Assembly (NCBI GenBank): GCA_018780645.1
Contig: JADMJJ010000100.1
Location: 1-34,229 of the forward strand
Length of the DNA: 34,229 nucleotides
DNA from: Burkholderiaceae bacterium
Lineage (GTDB): Bacteria > Pseudomonadota > Gammaproteobacteria > Burkholderiales > Burkholderiaceae_C
Reading direction: 5' to 3'
Under the pieces are notes generated by a model. The model worked only from the letters and a program-made list of their open reading frames with translations. It did no database searches and had not been told where the DNA came from. This document shows, piece by piece, positions 1-7,843 of the stretch. The first letter of the stretch is position 1. The number at the start of each line of letters is the position of its first letter. Both the position numbers and the translations under genes were made by a program.

Positions 1-155
1 GCGGCATCTACGAGCGCATCGAAGACCGTATGCCCGGCTTCTTCGGCGACGCCGCGGCCGAGGACGAGGGCAAGCGCGGCCCCGAGAAGCGCCGCCAGGT
101 GCTGGCCTATGTGCGCCAGCGGCCCGAAGAGCTTCGCCCCTGGGTGACGGGCTGA
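1..155 (+). CDS. LuxR-type HTH regulator, C-terminal fragment (first of three tandem paralogues)
   Basis: Only the last 50 codons are inside the window; the gene starts upstream. The visible residues run from GIYERIE through GPEKRRQVLAYVRQRPEELR to the stop, and match almost residue for residue the C-termini of the next two genes. In those genes this segment follows a LuxR/GerE-like helix-turn-helix, so this is the tail of a third family member. Its TGA (153-155) shares a base with the ATG at 155 of the next gene, so the two are probably translated from one message. The N-terminal part cannot be judged from here. Confidence 0.8.
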   Translation, partial: GIYERIEDRMPGFFGDAAAEDEGKRGPEKRRQVLAYVRQRPEELRPWVTG

Positions 156-1141
156 TGGCCATGCCGACACCCCGCCGCGTACCGCGCCTGCGCTACCGCC
201 CGACGGCGCTGCAGGATCTGGACGAATGCTTCGAGCTGATGCCCGCCTGGCTGGGCCTGGACGCAGCGCTTGACCGGGAGCTGCGTCGCCTCTGGGACAG
301 CCTGGTCGATCAGCCGGCGGTGCTGACCGGGGTGATGGAGGACATGGCCCTGCCGCCGGGTCAGCGCATCCAGGCCTGGGGCGTGACGATGGCCTTGCGG
401 CCGGCCCAGGTGCAGGCCCTGGCGCTGGACTCGGGCCCGCGCGCCCATGTCACGCGGCGCATCTACGCCAGCCTGCTCGATGGCAGCCAGCCGCCGATGA
501 GTGACCGCGAGATCGGCCTGCTCAACGCGCGTGGCGAACTGGTGCTGATGATTCTGCACTTCTCGCAGCGTCAGAATGACCTCAGCGATCCGTACGTGAG
601 CAGCGTCATCGCGATTGCCAACGACACCTTCCGCGCCTTTCATGACGGCTATCAGCTGCGTGCCTTTTTCTACGAGACCAGCGCTGAAGTCGAACCGATT
701 GCCTCGGCCTCGGGCTTCCTGATGCGGCGCTACGTCGATGAAGACAGCCTTCAGGCGTTGCGGCCCGCGCTGCGCCCGACGCTGATGGGCCTGACCCGCG
801 AAGAGGCGCGCACACGCCTGCCCGGTGCGCCGGCGCGCAACACCTTCGAACACCAGCCGCCGATGTTCCGCTTCAGCGCCTCGCAGCGGCGCCTGCTGTG
901 GCTGAGCCTGTTCGACGACAGTGACGAACATCTGATGCAGGCGCTGGAGGTATCCACCCACGGCCTGAAGAAGCTGTGGCGCGGCATCTACGAGCGCATC
1001 GAGGATGTGGCGCCCGACTTCTTCGGCGAGGCCGCCGGCGACAACGAGGGCCGCCGTGGCCCCGAGAAGCGACGCCAAGTGCTGGCCTATGTGCGTCAGC
1101 GGCCCGAGGAGTTGCGGCCCTGGGCGGAGCAACGGGCATGA
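155..1141 (+). CDS. LuxR-type HTH transcriptional regulator, tandem paralogue 2
   Basis: A 328-residue protein. Residues about 10-190 form a mixed alpha/beta domain beginning PRLRYRPTALQDLDEC and containing AFHDGYQLR near 165; I cannot name this domain with certainty. Residues about 238-282 (SASQRRLLWLSLFDDSDEHL, then HGLKKLWRGIYERI) have the spacing of a LuxR/GerE helix-turn-helix. A conserved basic tail with GPEKRRQVLAYVRQ follows. No transmembrane segment or receiver phospho-site is visible, so it is probably a cytoplasmic DNA-binding protein; its ligand is unknown. ATG at 155 overlaps the previous stop (TGATG), and a second in-frame ATG lies at 161. Its own stop overlaps the next start by ATGA. 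The family call rests on the HTH pattern and family knowledge, not on a search. Confidence 0.75.
   Translation: MAMPTPRRVPRLRYRPTALQDLDECFELMPAWLGLDAALDRELRRLWDSLVDQPAVLTGVMEDMALPPGQRIQAWGVTMALRPAQVQALALDSGPRAHVTRRIYASLLDGSQPPMSDREIGLLNARGELVLMILHFSQRQNDLSDPYVSSVIAIANDTFRAFHDGYQLRAFFYETSAEVEPIASASGFLMRRYVDEDSLQALRPALRPTLMGLTREEARTRLPGAPARNTFEHQPPMFRFSASQRRLLWLSLFDDSDEHLMQALEVSTHGLKKLWRGIYERIEDVAPDFFGEAAGDNEGRRGPEKRRQVLAYVRQRPEELRPWAEQRA
958..1005 (+). repeat. 48-bp exact direct repeat, copy 1 (HTH recognition region)
   Basis: These 48 bases, encoding the HGLKKLWRGIYERIE stretch of paralogue 2, are identical to 1947-1994 in paralogue 3. The partial gene at the window start holds the last part of the same block (from base 1, GCGGCATCTACGAGCGCATC). 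The unit period is 989 bases, close to one gene length. Confidence 0.9.
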
Positions 1142-2118
1142 ACCCCGTGCTGCGCCCGCCCATACCGCGCCTGCGCCATCGGCCTTCGCTGCGCGAGGAC
1201 ATTGCCGAATGCATGCCGTTGCTGCCCGCCTGGGCCGGGCTGGACTCGGCGACGCGGGCCGCGCTGCCGGCGCTGTGGGAGCGGCTCTGCGACGAGCCTT
1301 CGGTGCTGTCAAGCATCACCGAGGATCTGGCCCGCCCGGCCGGGGAGCGCCTGCAATCCTGGGGCGTGGCGATGATCGTGCCGGCGGCGCTTGCCGAGCT
1401 GTGGGGGCTGGATGGCGAGCCGCTGCCCGGTCTCGTCAAGCGCGCCTATGCCGCCCTGCTGGACGGCAGCTGGCGCCCGATGACCGAGCGCGAGATCGCG
1501 CGAGACAACGCCCGCGGCGAGCTGCGCATGCTGTCCATGCACTACGACATGCGCGAGCGCGATCTCGCCAGCCCCTATGTGCAGAGCCTCCTGATCATGG
1601 GTGTGGAGAGCTATCGCGTCGGCCTGTCGGGCTACAACCTGCGCGAGATGTATTTCGAGAACCACCCGGGCGCGGAGCCCTGGATGCTGAACACCGGCTA
1701 TCTGCGCCGGACGCACGCCGCGGGGGCGGGCGAGGGTGGGGATGGCTGGCCCGGTGGCGAGCCGCTGCTGTACTTCCGGCTGACGCGCGAGGAGTCGAGG
1801 CACAGCGCCGCGACCAGCACCCTGCGCCAGATATTCGACCACCATCCGCCGCTGTTCCGGCTGTCGCCGACGCAGCGCCGCCTGCTCTGGCTGTCGCTGT
1901 TCGACGACCACGACGAGACCTTGATGCAGCGCCTGCAGGTCTCCATCCACGGCCTGAAGAAGCTGTGGCGCGGCATCTACGAGCGCATCGAGGACCAGAT
2001 GCCCGACTTCTTCGGCGAGGGCGGAGGTGCGGATGACGGCAAGCGCGGCCCCGAGAAACGCCGCCAGGTGCTGGCCTATGTGCGGCAGCGGCTCGAGGAA
2101 CTGCGGCCCTGGGTTTGA
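1138..2118 (+). CDS. LuxR-type HTH transcriptional regulator, tandem paralogue 3
   Basis: A 326-residue paralogue of the preceding gene with the same architecture: an N-terminal PRLRHRPSLREDIAEC segment, a middle SGYNLREMYFE motif, then SPTQRRLLWLSLFDDHDETL and HGLKKLWRGIYERIED as the HTH, and the GPEKRRQVLAYVRQ tail. Near residue 197 it carries a Gly-rich insertion (AAGAGEGGDGWPGG) absent from paralogue 2. The start is the ATG at 1138, which overlaps the upstream TGA by four bases and aligns with the paralogue's N-terminus; the frame stays open further upstream but that part is not conserved. Sequence is most conserved in the HTH and tail and most divergent in the N-terminal domain, as expected if the copies keep similar DNA recognition but sense different inputs (inference). 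Confidence 0.75.
   Translation: MNPVLRPPIPRLRHRPSLREDIAECMPLLPAWAGLDSATRAALPALWERLCDEPSVLSSITEDLARPAGERLQSWGVAMIVPAALAELWGLDGEPLPGLVKRAYAALLDGSWRPMTEREIARDNARGELRMLSMHYDMRERDLASPYVQSLLIMGVESYRVGLSGYNLREMYFENHPGAEPWMLNTGYLRRTHAAGAGEGGDGWPGGEPLLYFRLTREESRHSAATSTLRQIFDHHPPLFRLSPTQRRLLWLSLFDDHDETLMQRLQVSIHGLKKLWRGIYERIEDQMPDFFGEGGGADDGKRGPEKRRQVLAYVRQRLEELRPWV
1947..1994 (+). repeat. 48-bp exact direct repeat, copy 2 (HTH recognition region)
   Basis: Identical to 958-1005. Even synonymous positions match, although the surrounding sequence has diverged. That fits recent duplication or gene conversion limited to the HTH segment. Confidence 0.9.
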
Positions 2119-2222
2119 GCATGGCCCGTCACGGGGTGCGGCGGTGGCTCCTTTGGCGGATGCCTAAAAACCGGTGAGTTGGGACACTGGCCTGCCCTAG
2201 CAACACCCTTCGCGAGCCCGCC

Positions 2223-2936
2223 ATGAACCAAGCCAGCCCCGCCGCCGTCCGCGCCGATCTCTATGCCCCCATCCACAAGGCCCTGCGCAGCCAGATGTGC
2301 CACACGCTGTGCCGCGTCGGCGACCTGGATGTCCACGACGCCGCCGATCTGGAAGCCGGCCTGGCCCAGCTCGATGAGCTGCTGACGGCCTGCCTGAGCC
2401 ATCTGAAGCACGAGAACGATTTCGTCCACGCCGCCATCAATGCGCGCCAGCCCGGCGGCGCCCACCGCACCGCCGGCGAGCATCTGGAGCATGAGCAGAG
2501 CATCGCTGCCCTGCAGGCCGAAACGCAGGCCCTGCGTGAGGCCGCACCCGAGCGTCGCGGCTCGCTGGCGCTGCGCCTGTACCGCCACCTGGCGCTGTTC
2601 GTGGCCGAGAACTTCCAGCACATGCATATCGAGGAAACGGCCAACAATATGGCGCTGTGGCAGCACTACAGCGATGCCGAGTTGATGCAGATCCACCACG
2701 CTCTGGTCTCCAGCATCCCGCCGACCGAAATGATGCAGACCCTGCGCTGGATGCTGCCCGCGCTGAGCCCGCAGGAGCGCGCCGGCATGCTGGGCGATAT
2801 GCAGCAGGGCATGCCGCCCGAGGCCTTCCGCGCCGTGCTCGACATGCTGCGCCCGCGCTTGAACGACGGTGCCTGGCGCAAGCTGGCCGGCGCCCTGGGC
2901 CTGCCGGCGCAGCAGCGCGCCGCGCACTGTGTCTGA
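2223..2936 (+). CDS. Hemerythrin-like HHE-domain protein
   Basis: A 237-residue soluble protein. Histidines and carboxylates spaced for a four-helix hemerythrin di-iron site are visible: H18 (PIHKALR), H60/H63-E64 (HLKHENDF), H87/H90-E91 (EHLEHEQS), H122 (RHLALF) and H133/H135-E137-E138 (HMHIEE). Such domains bind O2 or sense O2, NO or iron redox state. Residues from about 155 on (SDAELMQIHHALVSSIPP, then a helical tail) form a second helical region of unknown role. There is no signal peptide. The gene ends 11 bases before a dihaem cytochrome c gene whose Shine-Dalgarno overlaps this stop, so the two are probably co-transcribed. Which diatomic gas or redox signal is bound cannot be read from sequence. 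Confidence 0.8.
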   Translation: MNQASPAAVRADLYAPIHKALRSQMCHTLCRVGDLDVHDAADLEAGLAQLDELLTACLSHLKHENDFVHAAINARQPGGAHRTAGEHLEHEQSIAALQAETQALREAAPERRGSLALRLYRHLALFVAENFQHMHIEETANNMALWQHYSDAELMQIHHALVSSIPPTEMMQTLRWMLPALSPQERAGMLGDMQQGMPPEAFRAVLDMLRPRLNDGAWRKLAGALGLPAQQRAAHCV

Positions 2937-2947
2937 GGAGCGCCAGC

Positions 2948-3853
2948 ATGAACAAATGGTTGAAGCGCGGCGCCTTGACCTTGGCCGGTGTGGTGGGCAC
3001 GATCGCCGTGGCCCTGTTGGCGGCCCAGCCCTTGGCCGAGCGGCGCATGCAGCGCGTGCTTGACGTCAAGGTGCAGCCGCTGGTCTACCGCGATGACTTG
3101 CCTGCAGTCGAGCGGGGCCGCTATCTCTACAACTCGCGTGGCTGCGCCGAGTGCCATGGCGCCGACGGTGCCGGCAGGGTGTTCGTCGACGCGCCGGATG
3201 GCCTGAAGCTGAAGGGCCCCAACATCAGCTCCGGCCCGGGCAATGTGGTTGCCGGTTACAAGCCCGAGGACTGGGTGCGCACCTTGCGTCATGGCGTCAA
3301 GCCCGATGGCCGACCGGCCCTGATCATGCCCAGCGAGGACTATGCCCGTTTCACCGACACCGACCTGGCCGCCCTGGTCGCCTATGTGCGCCAGCTGCCG
3401 CCGGTGGCCGGCGAGGCGGCGATCGTCAAGCTGCCCCTGGTGCCCAAGGCTCTGTATGCGGCGGGCCTGATCCCCGACGCCTACGAGAAGATAGCCCACA
3501 GCCTGCCGCCGCCGCAGCCGGTGCCCGAGTCGGTGACACTGGCCCATGGCGCCTACGTCGCCAGCATGTGCATAGGCTGCCACGGCGCGAAGCTGTCGGG
3601 CGGCAAGATCCCCGGCGGCCCGCCCGACTGGCCCGAAGCAGCCAATCTGACCCCTGGTGCCGGCAGTGGCATGACGCTGTACGCCACCGCCCAGCAGTTC
3701 ACGCAGATGCTGCGCGAGGGCAAGCGCCCTGATGGCTCGGCCGTCAGCCCGGTGATGCCTTTTGGTGCGCTGAAGGAGTTGAACGATACGGACGCTGCTG
3801 CTCTGCACTTGTACTTGCAAAGCCTGGCGCCGTTGCCTGCCGGTGGTCGCTGA
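2948..3853 (+). CDS. Membrane-anchored dihaem cytochrome c
   Basis: A 301-residue c-type cytochrome with two CXXCH haem sites: CAECH at 66-70 and CIGCH at 208-212, each opening a cytochrome c domain. Residues 9-27 are hydrophobic after MNKWLKRG and look like an uncleaved N-terminal anchor or a signal peptide, placing the haems in the periplasm. Likely distal haem ligands are methionines in ALIMPSEDY (first domain) and PVMPFGAL (second). The arrangement resembles the cytochrome subunit of periplasmic alcohol, aldehyde or sugar dehydrogenases, but no such catalytic subunit is adjacent. ATG at 2948 is preceded by GAGGAG, which overlaps the hemerythrin stop. The frame is open further upstream, but that part reads as an out-of-frame shadow of the hemerythrin gene. 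Confidence 0.85.
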   Translation: MNKWLKRGALTLAGVVGTIAVALLAAQPLAERRMQRVLDVKVQPLVYRDDLPAVERGRYLYNSRGCAECHGADGAGRVFVDAPDGLKLKGPNISSGPGNVVAGYKPEDWVRTLRHGVKPDGRPALIMPSEDYARFTDTDLAALVAYVRQLPPVAGEAAIVKLPLVPKALYAAGLIPDAYEKIAHSLPPPQPVPESVTLAHGAYVASMCIGCHGAKLSGGKIPGGPPDWPEAANLTPGAGSGMTLYATAQQFTQMLREGKRPDGSAVSPVMPFGALKELNDTDAAALHLYLQSLAPLPAGGR

Positions 3854-3855
3854 GT

Positions 3856-4602
3856 TCAGGCCAACAGCTTCGGTACCGAAGACGCCAGCAGCGCCGCCCC
3901 CGAGGCGGTCAGCAGGCTCAGCACGATCTGGCGAAAGCGGGCTTCGCTGATGCCGATATAGACGCGGGTGCCGATCAGGGTGGGCACCAGCATGGCGGGG
4001 GCCACCACACCGAACAGCGGCAGCATCTCGCGCGTGACCATGCCCTGGGCGACGTAGGTGGCCATGGTCAGCGCCAGGGCGCCGAGGTTGAAGTTCTGGA
4101 TGATGGCGCGCTGCGCGTCCTTGTCCATGCCTCGCAGCGTGCACCACAGTGTCGGGATCGCGCCGGTGAAACCGCCCAGGCCGCCCATCACGCCGCCGAT
4201 GGTGCCCACCACAGCATCTGCCACGCGACCACCGATGCTGATGCGCGGCAGTTGCCTGGCCATCAGCATCAGCGGGCACCAGATCACCAGCAGGGTGCCC
4301 AGGCCCGCCTTGAAAGCCTGGGCATTGACCTGGGGCAGCAGGGCGGTGCCCAGCGGCACGCCGACCAGGCCCCCGAGCAGGAAGGGCAGCAGGCGCTGCC
4401 AGTCAAAGCCGCGGCGCACCGTCAGCGCGGCCAGCAGCTGGCCGGTCAGGCCGCCAAACACCGCCATCACAGCGGCCAGACGCGGATCGACGGTCCAGGC
4501 CCAGATCGACATCGACACCATGCCGAAGGCAAAGCCCGACAGGCCCTGGACGAATCCGGCCACGGCCGCACCGACGGCCAGAACCACCAGCAGCTGATCC
4601 AT
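3856..4602 (-). CDS. TSUP family (TauE/SafE-like) membrane permease
   Basis: A 248-residue polytopic membrane protein with about seven or eight hydrophobic segments in two related halves. Glycine-rich motifs typical of sulfite exporter/TSUP proteins occur after the first helix (GFVQGLSGFAFGM, about 17-29) and in the second half (GTIGGVMGGLGGFTGAIPT, about 136-154). Family members export sulfite, sulfoacetate or related organic anions; the substrate here is unknown. The chosen ATG (4602-4600) shares one base with the stop of the 67-residue membrane protein upstream (TGATG), which suggests translational coupling. The longer open frame upstream is not membrane-like. The gene converges on the cytochrome c gene with only two bases between stops. 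Confidence 0.85.
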   Translation of the reverse strand: MDQLLVVLAVGAAVAGFVQGLSGFAFGMVSMSIWAWTVDPRLAAVMAVFGGLTGQLLAALTVRRGFDWQRLLPFLLGGLVGVPLGTALLPQVNAQAFKAGLGTLLVIWCPLMLMARQLPRISIGGRVADAVVGTIGGVMGGLGGFTGAIPTLWCTLRGMDKDAQRAIIQNFNLGALALTMATYVAQGMVTREMLPLFGVVAPAMLVPTLIGTRVYIGISEARFRQIVLSLLTASGAALLASSVPKLLA

Positions 4603-4805
4603 CAGCCCTTGTGACCCAAGAGCCTTGCCGGCAGAAACAGCATCGCGCGCAGCAGCGCGAACAGGGCGTCGAAGGTGATACCGATCAGCCGGAAGGGTAG
4701 CGAGATCAGCCAGAACAGCGGCCACAGCACCAGCGCCAACAGGGCCAGCGGCCAGCACAGCACGAACAGCAGGCACCAGAAGACCAGGGTGAACAGCGAA
4801 CTCAT
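4602..4805 (-). CDS. Small integral membrane protein (67 aa)
   Basis: Sixty-seven residues, nearly all hydrophobic: one or two membrane helices cover about 4-35, followed by an amphipathic LPFRLIGITFDALFALL region and a short basic end (ARLLGHKG). I do not recognise a named family. The start is supported by GAGGG a few bases upstream of the ATG at 4805. The stop overlaps the start of the TSUP permease, so the two are very likely made together; an accessory or stabilising role for the permease is an inference from this coupling alone. Confidence 0.7.
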   Translation of the reverse strand: MSSLFTLVFWCLLFVLCWPLALLALVLWPLFWLISLPFRLIGITFDALFALLRAMLFLPARLLGHKG

Positions 4806-4963
4806 GGCAGGCCCTCAAGAAGTGAGCGTTGATTGTTGCACCCACGGTATTGCTTCGACCAATGCTTGACGTCTCGGCGCCTAGTCTTAGGTGTTGCGGT
4901 GGCCGCGGGCCGCTCCGATACTCGCGTGCGTGTCCGGCCAGGGCACGGACAGGGAGAACCGCG

Positions 4964-7843
4964 ATGAATCGAATTCCGGCCCGTATCTGGACCTGTCTGC
5001 TGTGCATCTCGGTCGCCCTGCTGGGCGGCTGTGCCAGCGGCGATGGCGGCAAGAGCGATTTCGCCAGCTGTGTGGACATGGTGGCGGGTGGCTTCAGGCC
5101 GGTGGCGGCCGAGCGCGACCGGCGCTTTCAGGGCAAGGTCGGCGAGGACGTGGCCCGCTGCCGGGGTGGCGACAAGCCGCTGGCCTTTCGCAGCACCCCC
5201 TATGTGGACTGGGCCAATTACTGGGCCGCCGGTGACGCATCCACGCTGGCGCCCGGCACCACCGCGGTAGGCCTGCACCTGTCGCGCAACGGCCGCGGCA
5301 TCGATGGCGCGCTGATGGATCTGGAGTATCAGCGCATCGAGCTGGTCAAGTTCAATCTGTTCGACAACGCCGGCAGCTATGCCGACTATGTGATGGGCCG
5401 CGACGGCGTGGCCGGCCCGGCGCTGAAGGTCTGGCCGGCGATGCGTCTGCCCAGGACCTCTCCCGACTATGCCGCCGTGGGTGGTGACGGCACCCAGCTG
5501 TGCCAGGGCGAGCTGATACGCGGGCGCACCGTCAGCGGCATATGCAATGACCTGCGCAATCCGCTGATGGGCGCCAGCGGTACACCGTTCGCACGCAATG
5601 CGCAGTTCGAGGCCACCTTCCCCGATCTGGGCAAGAACCAGCTGGCGCGCAACCGCCATGGCGACCGCTTGAGCCTGCTCAAGCCCGACCCGCAGCTCAT
5701 CAGCCGCAAGCTGTTCACCCGTGCCCAGACCACACCCGATAAGTGCCGCGAGGGCCAGGGCTTGCCTGGCGACGACGCCGACGCGCAGTGCGACTATCAG
5801 AAGGCACCGTTCTTCAATGTGCTGGCCGCGTTCTGGATCCAGTTCATGACCCATGACTGGTTCACCCATCTGGACGAGGGCCATAACGCCGCCGAGCAGA
5901 TGCCGGTGGGCTGCGCACTCAACAGCCAGGGCCAGCCGCTGAGCGCGGCCGAGATCGCGCAGCTGGGCTGCCGCCCGGGCGACCGCATCGACAAGACCCT
6001 GGTCGCTCAGGATGGCGAGCCGGCCACGGTGATGACCAACAGCGGGCCGCAGCTGACCCGTGCCTACAAGACCATGGCCAACAACAACACCGCCTGGTGG
6101 GACGCCTCGCAGCTCTATGGCTATGACGCCCGCTCGCGCCAGCGCGTCAAGCGCGACCCGCGCGACACGGCCAAACTGCTGCTGGCGCCCGGCTCACGGG
6201 CCGGGGCCGGCGAGGCGCAGGGCTATCTGCCGGCTTTCGCGCCTGGCGACCCGATCGCGCCGCAATGGGCCGGCCAGGAGGCGACCGCCTTCCCGGACAA
6301 CTGGACCATTGGCATGAGCTTCTATCACAACCTGTTTGCCCGCGAGCACAACAGCTTTGTGAACGCCTTCCGCGCCCAGGCGGCGCTGACGCCCCGTGCC
6401 GACTCGGGCCTGCGCAACCCGGCCCGGCCGACCGCGCCTATCGCCTATGCCGACGTCACGCCGGACGAGTTGTTCGAAGCCGCGCGCCTGGTAGTGGCGG
6501 CGATGATTGCCAAGATCCACACCATCGAATGGACGCCGCAGCTGCTCTACGACGAACCGCTGTACCTGGGCATGAACTCGAACTGGAACGGCCTGTTCGC
6601 CGATGCCAAGCTGGTGTCGGCGGCGCTGGAGCGCATCGTCGTCAACAACTTCGGCACCTCCGATGACGCCAAGAAGGCCACCCAGTGGTACTCGGTGTTC
6701 GCCTCGGGCCCGGGCATCTTCGGCCTGGGCAACCATATCGCACCCGACAACGCCGAGATGGCCAAGACCGCGCCCAATCCCGGCGATATGTGGAGCCTGG
6801 CCAATCCGCAGCATGTCAACGGCGGCATCAACCACTTCGGCTCGCCGTTCAACTTTCCGGAGGAGTTCGTCAGCGTCTATCGCCTGCATGCGCTGGTGCC
6901 GGACCTGATCGAGTACCGCGAGTGGGACGCCAACCCGAACCGGGTGCGCGCCAAGGTGCCGGTGGTCAGCACCTTCCGCGGCAAGGCCACCCAGGCCATG
7001 CAGGGCAGGGGTGTGGCCAACTGGGCGCTGTCCATGGGCCGCCAGCGCCTGGGCCTGCTGACCCTGAACAATCTGCCTCAGTTTCTGCAGAACCTGGACC
7101 TGCCACGGCTGCAAAGCGCTACCAACAAGATCGATGTGGCAGCGCTGGACCTGATACGCGACCGCGAGCGCGGCGTGCCCCGCTTCAACGAATTCCGCCG
7201 CCAGTACGGCCTGCGCCAGTTGACCCGCTTCGATGATTTCATCGATCAGCGCCTGGCCGCCGGCTCGCCGGCACGGCAGCAGCAGGAGCGCTCGGTGGCG
7301 CAGCTGCGCGAGGTCTATGGCCAGCATCGCTGCGATGTGTCCAAGATCATCACCACCGCCCAGCGCAATGCCGACGGCTCGGCCATCAACGACTGCCTGG
7401 GCCATCCGGACGGCAGCCTGGTCGACAATATCGAGGATGTCGACAACGTGGTCGGCTGGCTGTCGGAGTACACCCGACCCCATGGATTTGCGATCTCGGA
7501 GACGCAGTTCCAGGTCTTCATCCTGAATGCCTCGCGGCGGCTGTTCAGCGACCGCTTCTTCACCTCCAGCTTCCGGCCGGAGTTCTACACCAGCCTCGGG
7601 GTGCGCTGGGTGACAGACAACGGTCCGAGCGGCCCGCAGATCGAGAAGGTCAAGTCCAATGACCACGAGGTGCCGGTGTCCCCGCTGAAGCGGGTGCTCT
7701 TGCGGGCGATGCCCGAGCTGCAGGCCGAGCTGAAGCCCGTGATCAATGCCTTCGACCCCTGGGCGCGGGATCGCGGCAGCTATTACTCGCTGGAGTGGAA
7801 GCCTCGGCCCGGCGCGGAGGCCGATCCGGCGTTCAAGCCTTGA
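4964..7843 (+). CDS. Large haem peroxidase/dioxygenase-family lipoprotein
   Basis: A 959-residue protein of the animal haem peroxidase superfamily. The N-terminus MNRIPARIWTC is followed by a hydrophobic run and LLGGC, a lipobox with Cys23, so it is probably a lipoprotein. The distal haem region is QFMTHDWFTH with His297; WDASQLYGYD, SFYHNLFAREHNSF and IHTIEWTP are superfamily motifs. The probable proximal His is His642 in SVYRLHALVPD. Tyr639 lies three residues before it, as in cyclooxygenases and fungal fatty-acid dioxygenases and unlike myeloperoxidase, which has Arg there. A roughly 270-residue N-terminal extension (about 25-290) has no assignment. ATG 4964 has AGGGAGAA upstream; the earlier open frame lacks a signal sequence. 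Either peroxidase or fatty-acid oxygenase activity is plausible. Confidence 0.8.
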   Translation: MNRIPARIWTCLLCISVALLGGCASGDGGKSDFASCVDMVAGGFRPVAAERDRRFQGKVGEDVARCRGGDKPLAFRSTPYVDWANYWAAGDASTLAPGTTAVGLHLSRNGRGIDGALMDLEYQRIELVKFNLFDNAGSYADYVMGRDGVAGPALKVWPAMRLPRTSPDYAAVGGDGTQLCQGELIRGRTVSGICNDLRNPLMGASGTPFARNAQFEATFPDLGKNQLARNRHGDRLSLLKPDPQLISRKLFTRAQTTPDKCREGQGLPGDDADAQCDYQKAPFFNVLAAFWIQFMTHDWFTHLDEGHNAAEQMPVGCALNSQGQPLSAAEIAQLGCRPGDRIDKTLVAQDGEPATVMTNSGPQLTRAYKTMANNNTAWWDASQLYGYDARSRQRVKRDPRDTAKLLLAPGSRAGAGEAQGYLPAFAPGDPIAPQWAGQEATAFPDNWTIGMSFYHNLFAREHNSFVNAFRAQAALTPRADSGLRNPARPTAPIAYADVTPDELFEAARLVVAAMIAKIHTIEWTPQLLYDEPLYLGMNSNWNGLFADAKLVSAALERIVVNNFGTSDDAKKATQWYSVFASGPGIFGLGNHIAPDNAEMAKTAPNPGDMWSLANPQHVNGGINHFGSPFNFPEEFVSVYRLHALVPDLIEYREWDANPNRVRAKVPVVSTFRGKATQAMQGRGVANWALSMGRQRLGLLTLNNLPQFLQNLDLPRLQSATNKIDVAALDLIRDRERGVPRFNEFRRQYGLRQLTRFDDFIDQRLAAGSPARQQQERSVAQLREVYGQHRCDVSKIITTAQRNADGSAINDCLGHPDGSLVDNIEDVDNVVGWLSEYTRPHGFAISETQFQVFILNASRRLFSDRFFTSSFRPEFYTSLGVRWVTDNGPSGPQIEKVKSNDHEVPVSPLKRVLLRAMPELQAELKPVINAFDPWARDRGSYYSLEWKPRPGAEADPAFKP

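Noticed and set aside
107-1312. 401-residue open frame on the minus strand
   Set aside because: It lies opposite the LuxR-type paralogues, is rich in His, Gln and Ala and shows no domain. It is a typical antisense shadow in GC-rich DNA.
1-2118. Regularly spaced repeats as a CRISPR-like array
   Set aside because: The period is about one gene length and the repeats are coding; this is gene duplication.
4866-4895. TTGACG as a -35 promoter box for the peroxidase gene
   Set aside because: No acceptable -10 box lies at 16-18 bases, so I did not annotate a promoter.
6194-7666. 490-residue minus-strand open frame inside the peroxidase gene
   Set aside because: Composition is the mirror of the real gene and no family motif is present.
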